A DNA stretch of 64,000 nt, taken from assembly GCA_035798135.1 (NCBI GenBank), contig JAPFBR010000001.1, positions 62,001 through 126,000 of the forward strand. The letters are read 5' to 3'. A program made the translations under genes and the position numbers. The notes beneath the pieces were generated by a model that was not told the origin of the DNA, made no database searches, and saw only the letters and a program-made list of their open reading frames with translations. This document shows positions 9,041 to 18,722 of this stretch, one piece after another. Numbering within the stretch: the first letter of the stretch is position 1; each line of letters starts with the position of its first letter. Source of the DNA: Sediminicola sp035798135 (GTDB taxonomy: Bacteria; Bacteroidota; Bacteroidia; Flavobacteriales; Flavobacteriaceae).

Positions 9041-9130
9041 GTAGTTTTTACTTTATTGTACTGTCAAACCTTTGTAGTTGGACATTCCTAGGAATTATCT
9101 TACAAATAAAGCTCAAAAGGAGACTAATAA

Positions 9131-9138
9131 CAAAAATA
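9131..9138 (-). promoter_or_regulatory. candidate -7 element for the LRR pair
   Basis: On the minus strand this reads TATTTTTG, an exact TAnnTTTG match about 90 bases upstream of the start at 9040. That would give a leader of roughly 85 bases. No -33 element is obvious. Confidence 0.35.
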
Positions 9139-9221
9139 ATCGATGTAGGACAAGGGGCCTTTCCAATTTTGTTGTGAAAGTGCCGAATATTGTGGTGTAG
9201 CTTTAAAAAATTTGTAGGGGA

Positions 9222-11144
9222 TTAGGACTTTTCTGTCATTTCCTCCAATTCCATAGTTATAGATTCCCAAAGATCCATAAGCTTCTTAAGCTCTTTCTTC
9301 TTCTTTTCGTATGTATCAAAAAAGTTCTTCTGGGCAATAGTGGCATCATAATTCATGAGAAGTTCATGATCAATTGTCGCAATTTCCTTTTCAAGTACTC
9401 CAATGGTACTTTCGGCATTGCTCAATTTATTTTTGAGGGACTTAATTTTTTTCTGATCCTCAAAGGTCACTTCCCTATCCTTGCTTTTTACTTTGACCTT
9501 TACAGCCTTTTGCTTTTTCTCTATAGCTCTAAAATCCTGCACTTTTCGTTCTTCCAGATAAAAATCGATGTCTCCGAGGTATTCCCTGATGTTGCCATCT
9601 TTAAATTCATATACATTCCCCGTCAATCCCTGTAGAAAGTCCCTGTCATGGGAAACCAGAATAAGGGTGCCTTCAAAACTCTTAAGTGCTTGTTTAAGGA
9701 CATTCTTTGATTTTATGTCCAAGTGGTTGGTAGGCTCATCCATTACCAACACATTAAATGGCTGTAATAACATTTTGGCAAGAGCCAATCTATTGCGTTC
9801 CCCTCCTGACAATACCCTAACGTATTTGTCCACATCTTCGCCCTTAAACAAAAACGAACCTAAAATATCCCTGACCTTACTTCTATTGGTCTCATTTGCG
9901 GCATCGATCATGGTATCCAAAACAGTCTTGCTCCCATCCAGATACTCAGCCTGATTTTGGGCAAAATATCCGATCTGCACATTATGCCCCAGTTTTATAT
10001 GTCCTTCGTGGTCCAATTCTCCCACCATTATTTTTGCCAAGGTGGATTTTCCCTGTCCGTTCTGACCTACAAAAGCGGTTTTACTGCCTCTCTCTACCAA
10101 CAGGTCAATTTCTCTCAGGACTTCGTTCTTGCCGTAATTTTTGGAAAGATTTTCAATTTCAACGACTACTTTCCCGGGTATTACAGAAACGGGAAAACGC
10201 AATTTCATCACGCTATTATCGTCCTCATCCACCTCAATGCGCTCAATCTTGTCCAATTTCTTGATTAGGGATTGAGCCATGGAAGCTTTGGAAGCCTTGG
10301 CCCTGAATTTTTCGATCAACTTTTCTGTCTGCTGAATCTGTTTTTCCTGGTTCTTTTGGGCGCTCATCTGTTGGTCATTAATTTCCTTTCTCAGGACCAA
10401 ATATTCAGAATAGGGTTTGCTATAATCGTAAATCCTGCCCAAAGAAATCTCAATGGTCCTATTGGTAACATTGTCCAAGAACATTTTATCATGGGAAACG
10501 ATTACTACGGCTCCTGTATAACCCCTTAAAAATTGTTCCAACCAGATGATGGACTCTATATCCAGGTGGTTGGTAGGCTCATCCAATAGTAAGACATCAT
10601 TGTTCTGCAATAAAAGTTTTGCCAACTCTATTCGCATACGCCACCCTCCTGAAAAGGTTTCCGTCTTCTTATTAAAATCCTCTCTTCTAAACCCAAGACC
10701 TTGAAGTACTTTTTCTGTCTCCCCTTGGTAATTGTACCCTCCCAAAATCTCATAATGATGGGTAATATCATTGAGATCGATGATCAATTGGCTATACCCT
10801 TCACTTTCGTAATCGGTCCGCTCCACCAATTGATGGTTAATGGTATCCAATTGAAATTCCAACTCCTTGATCTCCTTGAAGGCCTGTTGGGCCTCTTCCA
10901 GAACAGATCGTCCCATTTCAAAATCTATATCCTGTTTAAGAAATCCAATTCTAATGTCCTTATCCGAAGCGATGACACCTGTATCGGGTTCCAATTCTTT
11001 GGACAACAATTTCAACAGGGTAGATTTACCCGCCCCATTTTTACCAATAAGTCCTACTCTATCTCCGGCATTTAATCTAAAAGCTATTTCCTCAAACAGA
11101 TATTCCCCAGCAAATGAAACAGAAAGATTGTGTATATTCAGCAT
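9222..11144 (-). CDS. ABC-F family ATPase (ribosome-associated)
   Basis: A 640-residue protein with two ABC cassettes and no membrane segments, the ABC-F layout. Cassette 1 has Walker A GKNGAGKST, signature FSGGWRMR and Walker B LLLDEPTNHLD. Cassette 2 has GQNGQGKST, LSGGERNR and LVMDEPTNHLD. A charged linker lies between them, and a C-terminal coiled coil runs from about residue 560 to the end. ABC-F proteins such as Uup, EttA and YbiT act on the ribosome E site. The long C-terminal coiled coil is most like Uup/YdiF types, but the subgroup is uncertain. The gene is transcribed alone, divergent from the DUF983 gene. Confidence 0.9.
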   Translation of the reverse strand: MLNIHNLSVSFAGEYLFEEIAFRLNAGDRVGLIGKNGAGKSTLLKLLSKELEPDTGVIASDKDIRIGFLKQDIDFEMGRSVLEEAQQAFKEIKELEFQLDTINHQLVERTDYESEGYSQLIIDLNDITHHYEILGGYNYQGETEKVLQGLGFRREDFNKKTETFSGGWRMRIELAKLLLQNNDVLLLDEPTNHLDIESIIWLEQFLRGYTGAVVIVSHDKMFLDNVTNRTIEISLGRIYDYSKPYSEYLVLRKEINDQQMSAQKNQEKQIQQTEKLIEKFRAKASKASMAQSLIKKLDKIERIEVDEDDNSVMKLRFPVSVIPGKVVVEIENLSKNYGKNEVLREIDLLVERGSKTAFVGQNGQGKSTLAKIMVGELDHEGHIKLGHNVQIGYFAQNQAEYLDGSKTVLDTMIDAANETNRSKVRDILGSFLFKGEDVDKYVRVLSGGERNRLALAKMLLQPFNVLVMDEPTNHLDIKSKNVLKQALKSFEGTLILVSHDRDFLQGLTGNVYEFKDGNIREYLGDIDFYLEERKVQDFRAIEKKQKAVKVKVKSKDREVTFEDQKKIKSLKNKLSNAESTIGVLEKEIATIDHELLMNYDATIAQKNFFDTYEKKKKELKKLMDLWESITMELEEMTEKS

Positions 11145-11185
11145 GTTTTGTGACTCTTGTTACTTATATGAAAATCAATAATTTG

Positions 11186-11193
11186 TACCTTTG
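11186..11193 (+). promoter_or_regulatory. -7 promoter element of the DUF983 gene
   Basis: TACCTTTG is an exact TAnnTTTG core followed by CACAAA. The two candidate ATG codons lie only 11 and 17 bases downstream of the core, implying a very short leader. Confidence 0.6.
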
Positions 11194-11209
11194 CACAAAT
11201 TTTATGCAA

Positions 11210-11593
11210 ATGTTAAAAAAAGGAAACAAACTCTACAGCATTTTAACAGGAAGTTGTCCTAAATGCCATCAAGAAAGCATGTATTTGGACCAAAACCCAT
11301 ATCATTTGAGCAACCTTCTAAAAATGAACGAGCGTTGTTCGCATTGTAATACCAAATACAAAATTGAACCTTCTTTTTTTTATGGGGCCATGTATGTAAG
11401 TTATGGGGTGGGAATTGCCTTTGCCGTAGCGGCTTTTGTTATCGCGTTTTTGATTGTTGGCACTACTTTGGTCAATACGTTTATTGCTATTGTGGCCACT
11501 ATGATCGGGTTTATGCCAATCATTATGAGGTTGTCCAGAAATATTTGGATCAATATCTTTATGGGTTACGATCCGAACGCCATTAAGAAATAA
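11210..11593 (+). CDS. DUF983 membrane protein
   Basis: The chosen start (MLKKGNKLYSILTGSCPKCHQESMY) matches the usual DUF983 beginning; an ATG two codons earlier is equally possible. A longer upstream frame would start inside the promoter and the ABC-F 5' region. The protein has about 127 residues with a four-cysteine zinc-ribbon-like pair (CPKC and CSHC) at the N-terminus. Two transmembrane helices follow (roughly residues 60-84 and 85-107). The function of the family is unknown. The gene converges on the FAD oxidoreductase with an 11-base overlap of their 3' ends. Confidence 0.8.
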   Translation: MLKKGNKLYSILTGSCPKCHQESMYLDQNPYHLSNLLKMNERCSHCNTKYKIEPSFFYGAMYVSYGVGIAFAVAAFVIAFLIVGTTLVNTFIAIVATMIGFMPIIMRLSRNIWINIFMGYDPNAIKK

Positions 11594-12644
11594 CGGAATA
11601 ATATTTTTTAGTAAATCTATCTATATCGATCTCCTTGGAGAGGGACACGGCATTTTCTATATAATTATAAAGATCCAATGCCGTTTTTGGCGCGGTCATT
11701 ACCCCTCTGGATCCAAATCCGTTAAAGACATATAAGTTATTGATTTCAGGGTGTTTCCCCATCAATGGTCTTCTATCTACAACTGTAGGCCTAATTCCAG
11801 CAACATGCTCCACTACCTCATAGTCGCATTTTAAAAAGGTGTTTAGCTTTTCCAGAAGTTCCGACTTTGCTTCGGCTGTGGGAATATTGGTTTTATCCTT
11901 CCATTTGTAGGTGGCTCCAACCCGATAAAGGTCGTTACCCAAAGGAATGATGAATACGGAGGATTTAATGACCTTTTCTTCCTTTAAATCTGGAGCTCTA
12001 ATAGTTAACAATTCTCCTTTGGTGCCATTTAGGGGCAAATAATTAAAGAAGGGATTGTAACTTTGCCCATATCCTGTGGCAAAGACTACATTTTTAGCGG
12101 TAATTCCCTTATAACTGACCTGATCATTTCCAACAATCAATTGATCAAATAGCAACGTTTCCTGCAAGAGCAAATCCTTCTCTACCAGATAGTTTTTATA
12201 GGACAAAAGTAATTTTTTAGTATCGATGCGCCCTGTATGTAACACTTCCCCATATCCAAAGGGAGCATCAAGGGAGCTGTTATTGTTGGTGATGATTTTT
12301 GTGGACAAAAAATGGGACAGTTGTGGCTTATCCGCTGCTTCAAACCACATATTTTGTTCCTCAATGGATGCGAACCGCCTCAGCACTGGAAGTTTATAGT
12401 CCAATTGAGTCTGCAGTTTTTGCTCCAGCTTATTGTAAAATGGTATGGCCTGGTCCAATTGGGCCCTTGCATCCCAAGCCAAGGTAAAACGTTTTAGGAT
12501 TACAGGATTGTACAAGCCCCCTGCCACATTGGAGGAGGTCTGTGAATCATCCGTAATCACTTTAAAGGATTTATCATGTTGTTCCAGAACCTCACAAAAT
12601 GAAATTCCCGCTAATCCCAAACCTACGACCAAGTAATCTACCAT
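11583..12644 (-). CDS. FAD-dependent oxidoreductase (DAO family)
   Basis: A 353-residue flavoprotein. The N-terminal Rossmann motif DYLVVGLGLAGIS binds the FAD ADP moiety and lies immediately after the start, so no later start is possible. The C-terminal GIRPTVVDRRPLMGKHPEINNLYVFNGFGSRG is the second FAD-contacting segment of the D-amino-acid-oxidase-like (DAO) fold. The substrate is unknown; an amine or amino acid is expected from the family. It lies downstream of gldN on the same strand but is separated from it by a terminator. Its own promoter core ends 4 bases before the ATG, suggesting a leaderless message. Confidence 0.82.
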   Translation of the reverse strand: MVDYLVVGLGLAGISFCEVLEQHDKSFKVITDDSQTSSNVAGGLYNPVILKRFTLAWDARAQLDQAIPFYNKLEQKLQTQLDYKLPVLRRFASIEEQNMWFEAADKPQLSHFLSTKIITNNNSSLDAPFGYGEVLHTGRIDTKKLLLSYKNYLVEKDLLLQETLLFDQLIVGNDQVSYKGITAKNVVFATGYGQSYNPFFNYLPLNGTKGELLTIRAPDLKEEKVIKSSVFIIPLGNDLYRVGATYKWKDKTNIPTAEAKSELLEKLNTFLKCDYEVVEHVAGIRPTVVDRRPLMGKHPEINNLYVFNGFGSRGVMTAPKTALDLYNYIENAVSLSKEIDIDRFTKKYYSVIS

Positions 12645-12648
12645 CTTG

Positions 12649-12656
12649 CAAAAATA
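12649..12656 (-). promoter_or_regulatory. -7 element of the FAD oxidoreductase, abutting the start codon
   Basis: On the minus strand TATTTTTG is followed by CAAG and then the ATG at 12644. Transcription would begin at or next to the start codon. The T-run of the gldN terminator flows directly into this element. Confidence 0.55.
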
Positions 12657-12686
12657 AAAAAACGCCGCATGTAAAATGCAGCGTTT
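12656..12686 (-). terminator. terminator after gldN
   Basis: The stem AAACGC-(A/C mismatch)-GCAT around a 5-base loop is followed on the minus strand by seven T residues. It lies 37 bases after the gldN stop. Confidence 0.8.
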
Positions 12687-12723
12687 CTCTAATATGTATT
12701 GAATTGGAGTTTTATTTATGTGC

Positions 12724-13626
12724 TTAATAGGCCCACATATCTTGTTCCCTGTCTCTTATAACCTCTTTAATACGTTGGGCCTCGAGAACTTGGAACAAAG
12801 CGTTGTCCGTTATGTAATCCTTGATCTCACGGTCTCCGTGAACGTTATCCTCTTTGTAGATCGTGGCATGAAACCTACGGGCATTGAGCAACATATCAAA
12901 AGATATGGGCTGGGCCGTATTTCTTTGGTTAAATACTTTGGCCTCGTGCAAGATTTCTCTGGCACTAGGGTACCATACCCAGAACAAAGGCACTTTAGCT
13001 TCGGCCATATCCATGGATTCATCGTCAATAAAGTTCACATCGGGTGCCACAGGGGCAATACCCAACAAACGATATTTCAATTCTCCTTGGCGTTTGTCGA
13101 AATACCAAATACCTTTAATAAGGTATTCTTCAAGATCGGCAGCAGTAAGATTTCTCCTATTGATGTATTCCTGGGAAATTTGTTCCCCGGCATTAAATTG
13201 CTCGTATCCGTAATCGGTAGTATCCACTTTTTGAAGGGTAGCCTCAAGATCATCAAGGGTCCGTTTTTCAGTGAAATAGGCATCGGCATAGATATCCTGC
13301 AATTTACCACTCTTGATGTTTTTCATCAGGACATCGTACAATGACCTTCTATCGGAACCAATTCCAATAGTATCCAAAGGATAGTACAACGGAAAATTAA
13401 CACGCTCATCCAAATCAATAACTTCCCATACGGTTTTGGACCAAAGGATATCCCTATCGTCCACGTATCCATATTTTAATGGGGCATCATTGTCATTCGC
13501 TTTTTGCGCGGCTGTTTTCTTACCTACCTCATCTGGCATTTTGGCATTCAGAATATTTGCCTGGGCCATCATTGAGATTGGTAACAGTGCAACAGCTCCG
13601 ATTAATAAAACATTCTTCCAATTCAT
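12724..13626 (-). CDS. gldN: gliding motility / type IX secretion protein GldN
   Basis: A 300-residue exported protein with signal peptide MNWKNVLLIGAVALLPISMMAQA. It shows the GldN/PorN pattern: LKYGYVDDRDILWSKTVWEVIDLDERVNFPLYYP near the N-terminus and a central LTAADLEEYLIKGIWYFDKRQGELKYRLLGIAPVA. In studied relatives GldN forms a periplasmic ring with the lipoprotein GldK beneath the outer membrane as part of the type IX secretion system, and is needed for gliding and adhesin export. It is last in gldKLMN. The 108-base gap to gldM is unusually long for this cluster and contains a long hairpin. A terminator follows. Confidence 0.95.
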   Translation of the reverse strand: MNWKNVLLIGAVALLPISMMAQANILNAKMPDEVGKKTAAQKANDNDAPLKYGYVDDRDILWSKTVWEVIDLDERVNFPLYYPLDTIGIGSDRRSLYDVLMKNIKSGKLQDIYADAYFTEKRTLDDLEATLQKVDTTDYGYEQFNAGEQISQEYINRRNLTAADLEEYLIKGIWYFDKRQGELKYRLLGIAPVAPDVNFIDDESMDMAEAKVPLFWVWYPSAREILHEAKVFNQRNTAQPISFDMLLNARRFHATIYKEDNVHGDREIKDYITDNALFQVLEAQRIKEVIRDREQDMWAY

Positions 13627-13667
13627 TTCTTTTGATTTATATATTTATTACACCTTAGATGTAATTT

Positions 13668-13720
13668 GTCCATTAGTGGTATGCCGTTATACATATTCCA
13701 ACATCATACCACTACCGGAC
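13668..13720 (-). other. long hairpin in the gldM-gldN spacer
   Basis: A perfect 10-base inverted repeat, TAGTGGTATG and CATACCACTA, encloses 21 bases. Beyond a 2x2 mismatch the pairing continues with GTCC/GGAC. No U-tract follows on the minus strand, so this is not a standard terminator. It may set transcript stability, processing or partial termination between gldM and gldN. Confidence 0.6.
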
Positions 13721-13734
13721 ACTTTTAAAATTTA

Positions 13735-15303
<1,569 letters not shown>

Positions 15304-15361
15304 GTTTTTTCTAATTAGGTTTTAATTAATAATTTGATTTGGGGTTAACTAAGTACGCTAA

Positions 15362-16015
15362 TTAGTTTTTACTCATTGCAGAAAGCATTCCACCATAAAC
15401 TCCGTTCAATGAAGAAAGGTTTGTGGCCAATGAAGCCATTTGCTCCTTAAGGGCACTAGAATTTTGTATCACCTCTTCGTTCATAGAAGCCTGTCTGCTT
15501 GCGCTATCCAATTGAACCTTGTAAAGACTGTTCAATGATTCCATTTGGGCAGCTGCCTGTGACATTTCGTTAGAATATTTCTTCGTAGATTCCATAGCAT
15601 CGACTGTAGGGGCGATTCCTTTGGCTGCACCTTCAAAATTCTTGATGCTACTACCTAAACTTGTCATTAATTCTGCATCCACTCCAGCTTCTTTCAAAAG
15701 ATCATCTAATTTTTTAGACAAAGAAGTTTCAGCATCCTTAATTTCAGAAGATCCATTTGCTTTCCTAGCGGCCAATTCGCCACCGGACAATTCAGGATAA
15801 ACTAAAGACCAATCGTATTCTTCATCGATAGGTTCAAAGGCACTGATCGCAAAAATTAATGCTTCAGTAATAAGTCCAACTGCCAATAAGAGCCCTCCAG
15901 TAAGGGGGCCGAACTCCCAGTGTAGAATTTTAAACAATGCACCGATAATTACAATTGATGCTCCTAGGCCATAGGCCATGTTAAATAATTTTTTTGTTGA
16001 TTTTGACTGTGCCAT
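15362..16015 (-). CDS. gldL: gliding motility / type IX secretion motor protein GldL
   Basis: A 217-residue protein with two closely spaced membrane helices near the N-terminus (YGLGASIVIIGALFKILHW and LTGGLLLAVGLITEALIFAI). A long cytoplasmic coiled-coil-rich tail follows. The lysine of FKILHWE and the glutamate of ITEALIF are the kinds of membrane charges implicated in proton flow through GldL in studied Flavobacteria. GldL and GldM form the rotary motor of the gliding and secretion machine. The gene lies 74 bases after gldK. Confidence 0.96.
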   Translation of the reverse strand: MAQSKSTKKLFNMAYGLGASIVIIGALFKILHWEFGPLTGGLLLAVGLITEALIFAISAFEPIDEEYDWSLVYPELSGGELAARKANGSSEIKDAETSLSKKLDDLLKEAGVDAELMTSLGSSIKNFEGAAKGIAPTVDAMESTKKYSNEMSQAAAQMESLNSLYKVQLDSASRQASMNEEVIQNSSALKEQMASLATNLSSLNGVYGGMLSAMSKN

Positions 16016-16089
16016 AATAGTAAATTTAATTTTAGTTTAAAGTTAATTAATAAGGATTTGGTTTATTTTTAATCACTATGTGAAATTCT

Positions 16090-17445
16090 TTAGTTGGTTG
16101 CATCCTGTTCTCCCATGTAGTCTTGTACGGTCCTAAAACCAATATAACTACGGGCAGAATCCTGATATTCGTAATCCCTGGTGCTTACCTGTAGGAAATA
16201 AGCAACATCTTTCCATGATCCTCCTCGGATCACTTTTCTTCTGTTGGATGCGGATACGGTATTAGGGTTCATTGTAGAAACAAACTCATATGAATTTGGA
16301 TCGTAACTGGAATTGGTCCATTCCGCAACGTTACCTGCCATATTGTAAAGGTTAAAGTCATTTGGTTCAAAGGACTTTGCCTCTACCGTATATAAGGCTG
16401 TATCTGCAGCATAATCCCCTCTTTGAGGTTTAAAGTTGGCCATAAAACAACCAGTATCACTGATCACATAGGGACCACCCCAAGGATAAGTACCACTTTC
16501 AATTCCTCCTCTTGCAGCATATTCCCATTCAGCCTCTGTAGGCAATCTAAATTGGTTTACATTTTGCTTGCCCCTGCTTTTTTGGTCATCGTTCTTGAAT
16601 TTGGTCCTCCAATTACAAAAAGCCTTTGCTTGTTGCCATGACACCCCAACTACAGGATAATCACTGTAAGCGTCATGCCAGAAATAGTCATTGTGCATGG
16701 GCTCATTATACGAGTATTCAAAATCCTTGATCCAAACAGTTGTATCTGGATAGATCTCTAACATTTCCTGTCTAATGAAATCCTTTCTCCTACCGGTCTT
16801 GGAACGGGCCGCGGCCTCAATATCCATCCACTTGTAACTGTATTTTAATTTTTTGACATCTATGATGCGCTGGCCATTATAGGACTCTTCCTCAGGAATA
16901 TAGATGGAATCCATGACCTCTGAATAGTATTCGTCCGGATAATCGTTGATATCCCATGTCAAATCCTGGTCTCTGTTCAAGGCCCTACCTTCATAGCCTG
17001 TTTCGCCCATACCCTGATAATTGTTCATCATGTATTTCTCATAGGCCGACATTCTAGTAGTATCAGCATCCTTAAATGCATAATCGCCGATTCCTCCATC
17101 TACCGGACTCAAGCCCAGTTCATCGGCAAGGATGGCCAACCTGGTTCTGGTAATGGAATCCTTTACCCAATCAACAAATTGACGGTATTCACTATTTGTA
17201 ATTTCTGTATCGTCCATATAAAAGGATGTCACAGTTACGGTCTTGGTCGGTGCATTTAGGGTTTGGGCCATGTCTTCTTCTGACTTACCCATGATAAAGG
17301 CGCCCCTTGGAATCAATTCCATTCCATATGGTTTTTCCGGATACCATTTTTTACCTTGGGCACCAACTAATTCCCCTTTTGTTTTAGACCCACAACTCGC
17401 GAGAAAAAAAACAAATGCTATAGATAACAACAATAGCTTCTTCAT
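16090..17445 (-). CDS. gldK: gliding motility lipoprotein GldK (SUMF1/FGE-like fold)
   Basis: A 451-residue outer-membrane lipoprotein with lipobox FLASC near residue 18. Most of the protein is a formylglycine-generating-enzyme-like (SUMF1) domain: RGAFIMGKSEED, YMDDTEITNSEYRQFV, VSWQQAKAFCNWR, RLPTEAEWEYAARGG, LYNMAGNVAEWTNS and RKVIRGGSWKD occur in the family order. GldK/PorK is structural rather than catalytic and pairs with GldN in the periplasmic ring. A segment of about 130 residues between the second and third motifs (EDLTWDINDYPDEYYSEVMDS and onward) is the known Gld-specific insertion region. It is first in gldKLMN, with a 117-base upstream spacer carrying repeated AAACTGCA motifs. 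Confidence 0.95.
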   Translation of the reverse strand: MKKLLLLSIAFVFFLASCGSKTKGELVGAQGKKWYPEKPYGMELIPRGAFIMGKSEEDMAQTLNAPTKTVTVTSFYMDDTEITNSEYRQFVDWVKDSITRTRLAILADELGLSPVDGGIGDYAFKDADTTRMSAYEKYMMNNYQGMGETGYEGRALNRDQDLTWDINDYPDEYYSEVMDSIYIPEEESYNGQRIIDVKKLKYSYKWMDIEAAARSKTGRRKDFIRQEMLEIYPDTTVWIKDFEYSYNEPMHNDYFWHDAYSDYPVVGVSWQQAKAFCNWRTKFKNDDQKSRGKQNVNQFRLPTEAEWEYAARGGIESGTYPWGGPYVISDTGCFMANFKPQRGDYAADTALYTVEAKSFEPNDFNLYNMAGNVAEWTNSSYDPNSYEFVSTMNPNTVSASNRRKVIRGGSWKDVAYFLQVSTRDYEYQDSARSYIGFRTVQDYMGEQDATN

Positions 17446-17475
17446 ACTTTAGGTTAAATTTCGATTTAAGAATGC

Positions 17476-17542
17476 AAACTGCAATCACTTTTGTTACTCT
17501 CTAAAACTGCATTTTAAATAAATTATTGTATTAATGCAGTTT
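17476..17542. repeat. three AAACTGCA half-sites upstream of gldK
   Basis: AAACTGCA occurs at 17476-17483 and 17504-17511, and in inverse as TGCAGTTT at 17535-17542. The last two form a perfect 10-base inverted repeat (AAACTGCATT / AATGCAGTTT) with a 19-base loop. The set lies between the arginase-like gene and gldK. It could be a regulator binding array for gldKLMN or a weak terminator of the upstream unit; only four T residues follow the hairpin on the minus strand. Confidence 0.5.
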
Positions 17543-17562
17543 ATACTTGAAAAAAAAATTGA

Positions 17563-18720
17563 TTAATTAAAGCCTTTCTTATAGGCTTTAAACCACCTTT
17601 CCGGAATATTTTGATTACATGCCTCCAAATAGTCCTTTTCTGTGCATGGTAATAACGCAGGTGAGTTTGTTTTATTATGTGAAGTTAAAATTGATGGGAC
17701 CTCTACCCACCACCTTTCGGTAAGATTACTTTTGTAGAATATTAAATCTTCGTCATCCGTAGGAACAATAAATTTGGTAAAGGAGTCTTTATTAATATAT
17801 GGGGATTCTTTTATTCTAAAATTGACCCCTTCAATAAAGTACCATATTATTTGAGACATCAATTGGAATGATTGTACACTATTTTCTATTTCGTAGAGTC
17901 CAAAAAGGGACACCTTATCACTTATTCCAGCATATCGTGCAATGGCACATATCTCCCTCCCGGTAAAACCATTAGGGGAAAAATTATCCGACATGCCTAT
18001 ATCGGCTGCTCTAATGGCTCGCGCATCCAAGCTCACGATATCCGCATTTCTCAAAACAGGTTCTGACAGGGAAACGTCAAAGGCGATCTCCCCCAATCGA
18101 TAGGCATCAAAGAGTAGCCGTTCCATTAGGTCGATTTCCTCTTGGGCATTAAAATAGCTTTGATACCCAATATTTGAAAAATTAAAAAGATTGTTGGGCT
18201 TGTCCGTTATGATCTTGCTCATATAAGAATTGGAGGATATCAGTTCTTCCGCATCTCCAAAATCGAACCGACTATCAACCGCCACCAGGTTGACCATATT
18301 CTTAAGGCCATCAAAGGCCCTATAAGTTGGATAGGTAATATCCTGTGTGGCACCTATTACTATGGGTATTATATTCTCCTCGAGCAGACCAGCTACTATT
18401 TCCTTGACCACAAAATAGGAATCTTCAACCGTTTCCCCTTCCTCCACATCGCCCAAATCAACAATTGTAGAGTTCCAATTGCCTAACATTAGTTTGTACA
18501 GTTGGAGGCGAAGACCTGAAATATCCAGACGCCCCATTTTTTTCTCAAAAGCGTTTCTGGATTCGTGTACCCCGAAGATGGCGATAGTGGCGTTGGCCAA
18601 CACTGGCAGCCCTTTACGTTCTGTATGCTTAAAAATATTCTTTCCCAGTGCCTGAGGTGGAAGTAATTCGCAATGGGCCAGTACTTTATCCTCTATAGGT
18701 ACCAAAAAATCAAATGCCAT
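17563..18720 (-). CDS. arginase-fold protein with degenerate metal site (formimidoylglutamase-like)
   Basis: A 385-residue member of the ureohydrolase (arginase/agmatinase/formimidoylglutamase) superfamily; automatic annotation would call it formimidoylglutamase. The three metal motifs are altered. Canonical GG(G/S)H(D/E) is GATQD (123-127, His replaced by Gln126). DAHxD is DSRFD (149-153, His replaced by Arg151). SxDxD is SLDAR (230-234, last Asp replaced by Arg234). Only D149, D153 and D232 remain. Metal binding and hydrolysis are therefore doubtful. It lies 2 bases after topA and 117 bases before gldK, all on one strand. A structural or regulatory role tied to its neighbours is possible but inferred. 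Confidence 0.75.
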   Translation of the reverse strand: MAFDFLVPIEDKVLAHCELLPPQALGKNIFKHTERKGLPVLANATIAIFGVHESRNAFEKKMGRLDISGLRLQLYKLMLGNWNSTIVDLGDVEEGETVEDSYFVVKEIVAGLLEENIIPIVIGATQDITYPTYRAFDGLKNMVNLVAVDSRFDFGDAEELISSNSYMSKIITDKPNNLFNFSNIGYQSYFNAQEEIDLMERLLFDAYRLGEIAFDVSLSEPVLRNADIVSLDARAIRAADIGMSDNFSPNGFTGREICAIARYAGISDKVSLFGLYEIENSVQSFQLMSQIIWYFIEGVNFRIKESPYINKDSFTKFIVPTDDEDLIFYKSNLTERWWVEVPSILTSHNKTNSPALLPCTEKDYLEACNQNIPERWFKAYKKGFN

Positions 18721-18722
18721 AG

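Noticed and set aside
11114..11209. Longer DUF983 frame starting at 11114
   Set aside because: It would span the divergent ABC-F start and the TACCTTTG promoter; the family begins at MLKKG.
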